From: Nocardia terpenica
Lineage (GTDB): Bacteria; Actinomycetota; Actinomycetes; Mycobacteriales; Mycobacteriaceae
Assembly (NCBI RefSeq): GCF_013186535.1
Contig: NZ_JABMCZ010000001.1
Location: 744,001 to 808,000 of the forward strand
Reading direction: 5' to 3'
Length of the DNA stretch: 64,000 nucleotides
Made by a program: the position numbers and the translations under genes. A model generated the notes under the pieces. The model made no database searches. It was not told where the DNA came from and saw only the letters and a list, made by a program, of their open reading frames with translations. Positions 52,884 through 59,994 of this stretch are shown here, piece after piece. Within the stretch, counting starts at the first letter, position 1; every line of letters starts with the position of its first letter.

Positions 52884-53260
52884 GACTGCTCACCGCCGTC
52901 GATACGGTCGCGGATCTCGGCGACCAGATCCGCGAGCGCGACCTGACACACGATGATCAGCCGTTTCTGGTCGGGATGGGCAGCCAGCAGCACGCGGTCG
53001 CCTTTGTGCAGGCGGATCGCCTTGCGGATGTCCGCGGGTATGGAGAGTTGCCCGTTGCGTGCGATCGCGTGACCGCCGGGTTCGCCGCCGGTGACCAGCA
53101 GCACACCGGGCAGGCTGGGGGCGGCCGGCCGGATCCGGATCGGGGTGCCGGGGACCCAGCCCAGCGAGCCGAGTACAGCGCGTTCGGCCAGACGGCCCGC
53201 GTGGTTGACCAAGACCGAGCCGTAGACGACACGAATGCTGTCCAGCGAGGTCGGCTGCAT
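52880..53260 (-). CDS. AbrB/MazE-like regulator next to the integrase
   Basis: 126 aa from ATG 53260; the frame is open back to the tRNA, so an upstream start is possible. The core is a SpoVT/AbrB fold: IARNGQLSIPADIRKAIRLH, then KGDRVLLAAHPDQKRLIIVC. A partner region precedes it (YGSVLVNHAGRLAERAVLGS). It lies between att and int with a 4-bp overlap to int, the position of an excision factor or int regulator. The 24-bp palindrome at 53395-53418 is a plausible operator for it. Confidence 0.75.
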   Translation of the reverse strand: MQPTSLDSIRVVYGSVLVNHAGRLAERAVLGSLGWVPGTPIRIRPAAPSLPGVLLVTGGEPGGHAIARNGQLSIPADIRKAIRLHKGDRVLLAAHPDQKRLIIVCQVALADLVAEIRDRIDGGEQS

Positions 53261-53394
53261 CCGATCCAGGCGCCCGCCCCGCAACCATGCCGGTGGTATG
53301 CCAGAGTCCGGTGGCACAGTACTGTGATCAGCCGTGGCGGCAGACGTCGGCAAGGCGAACGGGAAAAGACCGCCGATGTTCGGTGTCTCTGCAG

Positions 53395-53418
53395 CGTGTT
53401 CTAGCGCGCTAGAACACG
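53395..53418. promoter_or_regulatory. 24-bp perfect palindrome between att site and AbrB-int operon
   Basis: CGTGTTCTAGCG / CGCTAGAACACG is a perfect 24-bp palindrome. It is 36 bp from the tRNA 3' end and upstream of the AbrB-like gene. Probably an operator controlling the regulator-integrase operon, or an arm site for the integrase or an excision factor. Confidence 0.6.
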
Positions 53419-53453
53419 AGATACGAGGATGGTGTCCAGAAGTACCGGAATTG

Positions 53454-53526
<73 letters not shown>

Positions 53527-53749
53527 TGGTTGTGCTTCCGTTTCGGGGCGGTGGGCTCCGTTGCGGTGCGGGGAAAACCATAACAGGACTGTGCGGGGAA
53601 AGTGAAATCGGCTGTTCAGGGGTGGTGTGGGGGTGTTGTTGTCGTGTTTGCGGGGGTTGGGGGTGGGGTGGCTGGCAGAATGGGCGGGGCTTGGTCTCGG
53701 GCGGGCGCGGCGGGTTGTGGGCGCGCACGATGCAGGGAGCGGGGTTGGC

Positions 53750-54946
53750 ATGGGCGTGAGGCTTGGTCGGCGTCGGGCGGCGGTGGTTGCCGTGTTTTTC
53801 CTGGTCGGCGCGGTGGTTGCGGGGTGTGGTGGGGCGGGGTCGGGTGGGGGAGAGGCGCTTCGGGGGGAGTCGGTGGTCGCGTTGTTGCGGCCGAAGTTCG
53901 TGCTTCCGGTCAGGGATGGGCAGGTCGGTGTCTCGCCGGGGGAGCCGTTGGCGGTGCGGGTCGATGACGGGCGGTTGACCGGTGTCACGCTGCTCACACC
54001 GGAGGGTGACCCGGTCCAGGGCCGGATCGCGCCCGACGGGCGGTCCTGGCGGCTGGGCGAGCAGCTCGGGTTCGGCCGCACGTATCGGCTGCGGGCCGAT
54101 GCCGTCGGTCTGGCCGGGGTGGCGTCGGCGGAGCTGAGCTTCACCACTCTCGCGCCGCTCGAGCGCACCCATCCCTGGATGGTGCCCGGCGACGGCGAGG
54201 TGGTCGGGATCGGTCAGCCGGTGGCCGTGCAGTTCGACGAGAACATCGCGGATCGACGCGCCGTGCAGGACGCGATCCGGATCACGACGGTGCCGCCGGT
54301 CGAGGGGGCGTTCTACTGGGTCACCAATCGCGAGGTGCGGTGGCGGCCGGAGAACTTCTGGGCGCCCGGCACCCGAATCACCGTGGACGTCAACACCTAT
54401 GGCCGCGATCTGGGCCGGGGGCTGATCGGCGACAACGACATTCACGCAAGTTTCACCGTCGGTGACGCCACGATCTTCACCGCCGACGACAACACCAAGA
54501 CGGTGACCGTCGAGCGCAACGGCCAGGTCCTGCGCAGCATGCCCACCTCGATGGGCAAGGACTCCACGCCCACCGACAACGGCGTCTACATCCTCAGCGA
54601 CCGGTTCGACCGAATTATCATGGACTCCACCACTTTTGGCGTCCCATCCAGTTCGTCCGGTGGCTACCGCACCCCGGTCGACTGGGCGACGCGCATGTCC
54701 TACAGCGGCATCTTCATGCATTCGGCGCCGTGGTCGGTGGGCCAGCAGGGCTCGGTGGACACCAGCCACGGCTGCCTGAATCTGAGCCCCGCCGATGCCC
54801 GGTGGGTCTACGACAATGCGAAGCGCGGAGATATCGCCATTGTGAAGAACACGGTGGGCGGCACGCTGTCGGGCCTGGACGGCCTGGGCGACTGGAACAT
54901 TCCGTGGCCGGAGTGGAAGGCCGGGAACGCCGACAACAACCGCTGA
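53750..54946 (+). CDS. ldt: L,D-transpeptidase lipoprotein, LdtMt2-like
   Basis: 398 aa from ATG 53750 (an earlier in-frame start lacks a signal peptide). A lipoprotein signal (RRRAAVVAVFFLVGAVVAGC) ends in a lipobox Cys. Two immunoglobulin-like domains follow (about 50-230), then the YkuD catalytic domain: SGIFMHSAPWSVGQQG (His near 323) and SVDTSHGCLNLSPADARW (catalytic Cys near 341). It makes 3-3 crosslinks in the peptidoglycan, outside the membrane, and is the target of carbapenems in mycobacteria. It is the first backbone gene beyond the element. Confidence 0.92.
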   Translation: MGVRLGRRRAAVVAVFFLVGAVVAGCGGAGSGGGEALRGESVVALLRPKFVLPVRDGQVGVSPGEPLAVRVDDGRLTGVTLLTPEGDPVQGRIAPDGRSWRLGEQLGFGRTYRLRADAVGLAGVASAELSFTTLAPLERTHPWMVPGDGEVVGIGQPVAVQFDENIADRRAVQDAIRITTVPPVEGAFYWVTNREVRWRPENFWAPGTRITVDVNTYGRDLGRGLIGDNDIHASFTVGDATIFTADDNTKTVTVERNGQVLRSMPTSMGKDSTPTDNGVYILSDRFDRIIMDSTTFGVPSSSSGGYRTPVDWATRMSYSGIFMHSAPWSVGQQGSVDTSHGCLNLSPADARWVYDNAKRGDIAIVKNTVGGTLSGLDGLGDWNIPWPEWKAGNADNNR

Positions 54947-54947
54947 G

Positions 54948-56642
54948 TCAGCGCGGCCGGTGCGCCGTGCGGGGCACGTCGGGCCGGGTCTGCCACGGAT
55001 GCGGGCCGTCCAGGGGGCGGTACTCCACGCCGAGTGCGTCCAGACGGGGCAGGTGGTGCTCGCGCAGCCGGGACAGGAATTCGGCGTAGTCGGTTTCCGG
55101 TGGGCTCCACGCGATTTCGGCGATGGCGCACAGGCGCGGGAAGGTCGCGTAGTCGACCCGGCGGACGGTGTCGAGGTGCTCGCTCCATATCTGTGCTTGG
55201 ATGCCGAGCACCCGCGGGTCGTCGGGCGAGGGCCGGTAGCGGTAGACGTCCTCGAGGGTGCGCAGGTACCCGACGGGAATCGGCTCGTCGGGGTGGTCGG
55301 ACTGCCGATGATCAAGGTACAGCCGGGTTTCCGGGCACAGCACCACCTCGTGCCCGGCGTCGAGGGCGCGCGCGGCCACCTCCTCGTCGCGCCACGCGCC
55401 GATCACCATCGGCGGCAGCGATTCCGCGTCGAGCACCTCGTCCCAGCCCATTGCGCGGCGGCCGCGGTCGGCGAAATAGCGGGCCATGTCGGCGACGAAC
55501 CGGCCGTGTTCGACTGTGGCGCCGGGAACTTCGTCGCCGCCGAGGCAGATCACCTCCGACGGGAACACGGTCAGCACGTGATCGAAGACGCGGCGGAAGA
55601 AGTCCCGCGCGCGGTCGCCGGGCTCCAGGAGCGAGGTGCTGATTCCCCAGGAGGTCCAGACCTCCCACGGCTCGGTGGATTCCGGCCCCAGCTCCGGGTA
55701 CGCGGCGATCGCGGCCCGCGCATGGCCGGGGATATCGATCTCCGGCACCACCGTGATCGCGCGTTCGGCCGCATAGGCGACGATCTCACGCAGATCGTCG
55801 GTGGTGTAGTAACCGCCGTGCGGCCTACCGTCACGTTCCGGGCCGTCGTGCCGCCCCACCATGGAACCCGTTCGCCACGAGCCGATTTCGGTCAGCCGCG
55901 GAAACTCCGGGACCTCGATCCGCCAGCCCTGGTCGTCGGTCAGATGCAGGTGCAGCACGTTGAACTTGTGCGCCGCGAGCAGATCGACGAACCGGAGTAC
56001 CTCGGCTTTGGTGCGGAAGTTGCGTGCCACGTCGAGAAGGCAGCCGCGCCAACGGAATCGGGGGTAGTCCTCGATTATTCCGCAGGGGATCCCGGCCAAA
56101 AGCATGCCGGGATCATTGGGTGGTGGTGTGCCGGGATGACTGAGGGGTGGTGCGCCGGGATCACTGGGTGGTGGTGCGCCGGGATCAGTGGGTGGTGGTG
56201 CGCCGGGATCAGTGGGTGGTGGTGCGCCGGGATCAGTGGGTGGTGGTGCGCCGGGATCAGTGGGTGGTGGTGCGCCGGGATCAGTGGGTGGTGGTGCGCC
56301 GGGATCAGTGGGTGGTGGTGCGCCGGGATCAGTGGGTGGTGGTGCGCCGGGATCAGTGGGTGGTGGTGGGCCGGGATGGTGGAGGGGAGGGGTGGTCGGG
56401 TGGATTGGGGCGGCGCGGAAGGTGTTGGGGCCGAGGAGTTGGCGGAGGGTTTGGTGGGCGTGGGATTCGCCTGCGGGGTCGGCGGTGTGCAGGGTTATGG
56501 CGGTGGGGGTGATGGTGAGGCGGTAGCCCTCGGGCGGGAGGGTCGGGTCCGGATACACGTGGATGGGGGTGGGCCAGGGGCAGGTGCCGGGGTGGGGGAT
56601 GGCGGTGACGGGGCGGGGGAGGAGGGTGTCGAATGGTGGCAT
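54948..56642 (-). CDS. GH20 beta-N-acetylhexosaminidase with in-frame repeat insertion
   Basis: 564 aa. An N-terminal GH20b-like domain (EGYRLTITPTAITLHTADPA) is separated from the catalytic TIM barrel by about 95 residues of repeats ([P/A]PPTDPGA, eight exact copies plus degenerate ones). The barrel begins EDYPRFRWRGCLLDVARNF and contains KFNVLHLHLTDDQGWRIEVP and the catalytic pair in VICLGGDEVPG. It removes terminal GlcNAc from chitobiose-like substrates. No signal peptide, so probably cytoplasmic, acting after uptake by the adjacent ABC system. It lies 3 bp downstream of the permease stop and is likely its operon partner. Confidence 0.88.
   Translation of the reverse strand: MPPFDTLLPRPVTAIPHPGTCPWPTPIHVYPDPTLPPEGYRLTITPTAITLHTADPAGESHAHQTLRQLLGPNTFRAAPIHPTTPPLHHPGPPPPTDPGAPPPTDPGAPPPTDPGAPPPTDPGAPPPTDPGAPPPTDPGAPPPTDPGAPPPTDPGAPPPSDPGAPPLSHPGTPPPNDPGMLLAGIPCGIIEDYPRFRWRGCLLDVARNFRTKAEVLRFVDLLAAHKFNVLHLHLTDDQGWRIEVPEFPRLTEIGSWRTGSMVGRHDGPERDGRPHGGYYTTDDLREIVAYAAERAITVVPEIDIPGHARAAIAAYPELGPESTEPWEVWTSWGISTSLLEPGDRARDFFRRVFDHVLTVFPSEVICLGGDEVPGATVEHGRFVADMARYFADRGRRAMGWDEVLDAESLPPMVIGAWRDEEVAARALDAGHEVVLCPETRLYLDHRQSDHPDEPIPVGYLRTLEDVYRYRPSPDDPRVLGIQAQIWSEHLDTVRRVDYATFPRLCAIAEIAWSPPETDYAEFLSRLREHHLPRLDALGVEYRPLDGPHPWQTRPDVPRTAHRPR
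56088..56114. repeat. 27-bp palindromic element, copy A (inside GH20 gene)
   Basis: GATCCCGGC (56088-56096) and GCCGGGATC (56106-56114) are a perfect 9-bp inverted repeat around CAAAAGCAT. The same element with a near-identical loop lies at 59883-59909. Here it is translated as part of the GH20 linker (MLLAGIP). Confidence 0.75.
56104..56384. repeat. 24-bp tandem repeat within GH20 coding sequence
   Basis: Eight exact copies of a 24-bp unit (containing GCGCCGGGATCAGTGGGTGG) lie in tandem, flanked by degenerate copies at both sides (about 11 units in all). Each encodes eight residues (PPPTDPGA on the minus strand), so copy-number change preserves the frame. The unit begins with the right arm (GCCGGGATC) of the adjacent 27-bp palindrome. 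Confidence 0.9.
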
Positions 56643-56645
56643 GGG

Positions 56646-57506
56646 TCAGCCCTTTACGGCGCCGTCGAGGCCGGACACCAGCTTGCGCTGCATTACCAGG
56701 AACAGCACCAGTGCCGGGATGGTCATCAGGGTGGAGGACGCCATTACCGCGCCCCAGTCGGTGTCGTCGGGGGTGAAGTAGACCAGAATCGCCTGCGGCA
56801 GCGTCTGATTCTCGGTCTTGGAGATGATGAACGTCTTGGCGAACAGGAAGTCGTTCCAGGCGTGGATGAATGCCAGCACGCTCACCGACACCAAGCCCGG
56901 CCCGACCAGCGGCAGCAGGATCTGCCAGGTGAACCGGATCCGGCTCGCCCCATCCAGTTTCGCGGCCTCCTCCAGCTCGACCGGCACCGCGGCGACGAAT
57001 CCGCGCAGCAGCCAGATCGTCAGCGGCAGGCTGAAGGCCAGGTCCACCAGCATGATCGAGCCCAGCTCGTTGAGCCTGAGCGCCGGGACGGCGCCGCCCA
57101 TCGAGCGCATGAGGAAGAACAGCGGAATGGTGAGCGCCTCGACCGGAACCATCTGCGCCACCAGGATCATCACCAGCAGCACCGCCCGGCCGCGGAACCG
57201 GAACCGGGTCAGCGCCACCGCCGACAGGAACGACAGCAGCAGCGACAGCGCCACCACCACGACCGCGACCAGCAGGCTGTTGGCGAAGTACCGGCCGAAA
57301 CCGTTCAGCGACAACACCCGCTGGAAACTGTCCCAGCTGGGCGCGAGGGTCCACGGTCGCGGATGCGCCGACTGGATCTCACCGGCGGGTTTGAGCGCCG
57401 ACAGCACCATCCAATACAGCGGGAAGGCAACCAATCCCGCGATCACGACCGTCACCGCCTCGGCGGCGAGGCGAGACCCCCTGCGGCGGGGCGATGTCAC
57501 TCCCAT
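56646..57506 (-). CDS. Carbohydrate ABC transporter permease (MalG/DasC-type)
   Basis: 286 aa from ATG 57506, overlapping the first permease's end by 10 bp. Six membrane helices; the first is AAEAVTVVIAGLVAFPLYWM. The EAA loop that contacts the ATPase reads VELEEAAKLDGASRIRFTWQ. The inner-membrane channel partner of the upstream permease; imports oligosaccharides with the binding protein. No ATPase gene is in the cluster, so a shared MsiK-type ATPase probably drives it. Confidence 0.88.
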   Translation of the reverse strand: MGVTSPRRRGSRLAAEAVTVVIAGLVAFPLYWMVLSALKPAGEIQSAHPRPWTLAPSWDSFQRVLSLNGFGRYFANSLLVAVVVVALSLLLSFLSAVALTRFRFRGRAVLLVMILVAQMVPVEALTIPLFFLMRSMGGAVPALRLNELGSIMLVDLAFSLPLTIWLLRGFVAAVPVELEEAAKLDGASRIRFTWQILLPLVGPGLVSVSVLAFIHAWNDFLFAKTFIISKTENQTLPQAILVYFTPDDTDWGAVMASSTLMTIPALVLFLVMQRKLVSGLDGAVKG

Positions 57507-58438
57507 GCTGTGCTCCGGCGCTGGAATCGGACGTAGAGTCCGGTGATCGACAACAACAGCAGCGTCATCAGGACGCCGATCGCGGCGCCGAGCCCGTATT
57601 CCTGCCCGGCGAACGCCTTCTGATAGGCGTAGACATTGAGCACCAGATTCCGCCCGGCGACACCGCCGCCGTTGGTCATGACATAGATCTGGGTGAACAC
57701 CTTGAAATCCCAGATGATCGACTGCACCGTGGCGATCAGCAGCAGCGGCCGCAGCATCGGCAGGATCACCGAGCGCACCGTGTGCCACGCGGAGGCGCCG
57801 TCCAGCGCGGCCGCCTCCAGCACCTCCTTCGGTATGGCCCGGATGCCCGCGTACATCGTCACCATGACGAACGGGAACGAACACCAGATCACCTGGGCGG
57901 CAACGACTCCGAAGGCGCTGAGGGTGCCGTAGGTCCAGGAGTGGCCGCGCATCGAGCCGAAGCCGAGACCCGCCAGCGCCTCGTTCACCACCCCGAAATC
58001 GGTGTCGAACAGGAACAGCCACACGTAGGAACCGGCCACGGCCGGGGTCGACCACGCGCCCAGCGCCGCCAGGAACAGCAGCGTGCGGGGCAGCGACCGC
58101 ACCCGGGCGGCCAGGACCGCCAGCCCGGTGCCCACCACCAGCGAACCGAGCACGCAGGCCGCGCCGAACCCGAAGGTATTGGCCAGCACCGTCCAGAACT
58201 GGCTGTCCGACAGCAATTCTCGATAGTTGCCGAGGCCGAGGAAGTGCAGCGGCTCGACGCCCGCCGCCTGGGCCTGGCCGTAGTCGTAGAAGGAGATCAG
58301 CACGATCTGGTAGATCGGGTAGGCCAGGACGGCCGCGAGCAGCAGCCCCGCGGGCGCGAAATACAGCCAGGCGGTGAGGGTGTCGCGGCCGATCCGGCGC
58401 GGTCGCGCGGCGCCGGCCGGTGGTTGTCGAAGTGCCAT
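57497..58438 (-). CDS. Carbohydrate ABC transporter permease (MalF/DasB-type)
   Basis: 313 aa from ATG 58438. First helix AWLYFAPAGLLLAAVLAYPI; five more hydrophobic helices. EAA loop: PKEVLEAAALDGASAWHTVR. Forms the heterodimeric channel with the next permease. Starts 6 bp after the binding-protein stop and overlaps the downstream permease, so all are one operon. Confidence 0.88.
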   Translation of the reverse strand: MALRQPPAGAARPRRIGRDTLTAWLYFAPAGLLLAAVLAYPIYQIVLISFYDYGQAQAAGVEPLHFLGLGNYRELLSDSQFWTVLANTFGFGAACVLGSLVVGTGLAVLAARVRSLPRTLLFLAALGAWSTPAVAGSYVWLFLFDTDFGVVNEALAGLGFGSMRGHSWTYGTLSAFGVVAAQVIWCSFPFVMVTMYAGIRAIPKEVLEAAALDGASAWHTVRSVILPMLRPLLLIATVQSIIWDFKVFTQIYVMTNGGGVAGRNLVLNVYAYQKAFAGQEYGLGAAIGVLMTLLLLSITGLYVRFQRRSTAWE

Positions 58439-58444
58439 GTGCGC

Positions 58445-59752
58445 CTACCTGAATGCCTTGTTCATCTGCGCGGCCGCCGCACCCAGCGCGGCGTCGGAGG
58501 ATTTCGCGCCGGTGGCGATCTGCTGCACCGCGGTCGGCAGGATGTTCTGACTGTCGATCTTCGACCACGCGGGCGTGACCGGAACGAATTTGGTTCCGGC
58601 CGCGAGGGTTTCGACGAACGGCCGCAGGGACGGGTCGGCGGCGGCCAGCGTGCGCTGCACCCCGGCCAGGGTCGGCAGGTTGCCCATCGCCCGGTACATC
58701 TTCTCCTGATACTTCGCGTTCGCGAGCAGTTCGGCGAATTCGCGTGCGAGACTGCGATGTTTGCTCGCCCGGAACACGCCGAGCAGGTTGCCGCCCGCGA
58801 AAGCCGGTGCGATCGAACCGGGTCGGCTGCCGGGCAGCGGGACCACCGCGTACTTTCCCTGCGCCGCACCCTGATCCACGGCCTTGCGGTTGAAGTCGCC
58901 GCCGATGGTCATCGCGGCCTTCCCGCCCGCGAACGCCTGCACGCTCTGGGTGCCGGTGAATCCGGCGCACTGCGCGGGCGGGCAGATGTCGTCGTGAATC
59001 AGGCCGGTATAGCGGGCGATTCCCGCGCGGGCGGCCGCGGAGTCGATCGCGGCGTTCCACATGGTGCCGTCGTAGTCGGCCAGTTCGCCGCCGTAGGCCC
59101 ACAGGAACGGCAGTAGGGCGTAGGTGTACTTGCCGCCCACCGCGATTCCGTACATGTCGGGCTTCGCGGCCCGGATGCGACGGGCGGTCTCGGCCAGTTC
59201 GTCGAGCGTGGCGGGCGGGCGCAGATGCAGGTCGGTGAAGATGTCGGTGCGGTAGTACAGCGCGCGAATGCCGGTGTACCACGGTAATCCGTAGATTTTG
59301 CCGCCGGATTTCGCGGTGTCCAGGACCGAGGGGATCAGGTCGGCGCCGTCGGGCCAGGCCGCAACGTCCGCGCCGAGATCGGCGAAGGCCCCGGTCACCG
59401 CGTACCCGGCGAGGTCGGTGTTGCCGTATTCGGCGACGTCGGGCGCGTTGGCGGGATCGTTGAAGGCCCCGGCGAACTTGTCCGCCCGGCCCGCCACCGG
59501 CACCCACTGCACATCGACCTGCACGTCCGGGCGGGTCGCGGTGAATTCCGCGATGGCCTCGTTCACCACCGCCTCCTTCGGAGCGCGGTTGGCCTCGTCG
59601 AACAACCACACCCGGACGGTTCCGGTCCGCTCGTCGGCGCCCGCGCCCGCCGGATTCGAATGCACCGGAGCGCATCCCACCAGCAGCGATACGGCGACGC
59701 CGACGACCAGTCCGCACAGGCGGGCCCTCGAACGGGATAAGCGGTGTGGCAT
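58445..59752 (-). CDS. ABC sugar-binding lipoprotein (DasA/NgcE-type)
   Basis: 435 aa from ATG 59752 (GAAGAG upstream); an ATG at 59770 is the alternative. A lipoprotein signal (RLCGLVVGVAVSLLVGC) gives an extracellular anchored protein. The body is a family-1 solute-binding fold: TVRVWLFDEANRAPKEAVVN, NAPDVAEYGNTDLAGYAVTG, GKIYGLPWYTGIRALYYRTD and GGKAAMTIGGDFNRKAV. With the permeases and the hexosaminidase it suggests uptake of chitobiose or GlcNAc. A double palindrome lies upstream. Confidence 0.85.
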   Translation of the reverse strand: MPHRLSRSRARLCGLVVGVAVSLLVGCAPVHSNPAGAGADERTGTVRVWLFDEANRAPKEAVVNEAIAEFTATRPDVQVDVQWVPVAGRADKFAGAFNDPANAPDVAEYGNTDLAGYAVTGAFADLGADVAAWPDGADLIPSVLDTAKSGGKIYGLPWYTGIRALYYRTDIFTDLHLRPPATLDELAETARRIRAAKPDMYGIAVGGKYTYALLPFLWAYGGELADYDGTMWNAAIDSAAARAGIARYTGLIHDDICPPAQCAGFTGTQSVQAFAGGKAAMTIGGDFNRKAVDQGAAQGKYAVVPLPGSRPGSIAPAFAGGNLLGVFRASKHRSLAREFAELLANAKYQEKMYRAMGNLPTLAGVQRTLAAADPSLRPFVETLAAGTKFVPVTPAWSKIDSQNILPTAVQQIATGAKSSDAALGAAAAQMNKAFR

Positions 59753-59778
59753 CAACTCTTCGAACCCCATGATGTCCG

Positions 59779-59803
59779 TTGCATATAATGCAACATATGT
59801 TGC
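59779..59803. promoter_or_regulatory. Overlapping palindromes upstream of the sugar ABC operon
   Basis: TTGCATATAATGCAA (59779-59793) and GCAACATATGTTGC (59790-59803) are two perfect palindromes sharing four bases, in an AT-rich patch 27-51 bp before the lipoprotein start. They look like an operator for a GntR- or LacI-type repressor (such as DasR in relatives), and a promoter may overlap. Confidence 0.6.
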
Positions 59804-59882
59804 GATCTATGCCACATGTGTAGCACTGAAACCGGACAATTTTCAATAGCCGGAGTGATGTGGGTCTCGTTCGTGTGCGAAT

Positions 59883-59992
59883 GATTCCGGCCAAAAGCGT
59901 GCCGGAATCACGGTTGGGGAGTGTGCCGGAATGACGGTCGGGGAGCGCGTGCCGGAATGACGGTTGGGGAGCGGGCCGGAATGGCGGCGGGG
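59883..59992. repeat. 27-bp palindromic element, copy B, with diverged tandem units
   Basis: GATTCCGGC (59883-59891) pairs with GCCGGAATC (59901-59909) around CAAAAGCGT. It is followed by three to four diverged units of about 24-26 bp (GTGCCGGAATGACGGTTGGG type) up to the HerA-like gene's stop. Same family as copy A at 56088. Confidence 0.7.
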
Positions 59993-59994
59993 GG

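Noticed and set aside
56104..56384. CRISPR array at the regular 24-bp repeats
   Set aside because: There are no spacers; units are directly contiguous, and the region is translated within the GH20 gene.
54960..57536. An 858-codon plus-strand frame across the GH20 and permease genes
   Set aside because: It is antisense to well-supported enzymes and consists of low-complexity His/Gln/Arg-rich sequence, a common artefact of high-GC coding DNA.
56646..59894. A 1082-codon open frame running through the binding-protein and both permease genes on the minus strand
   Set aside because: Only its last 286 codons are a real permease. The rest is an Arg/Gly-rich alternate frame of the two upstream genes.
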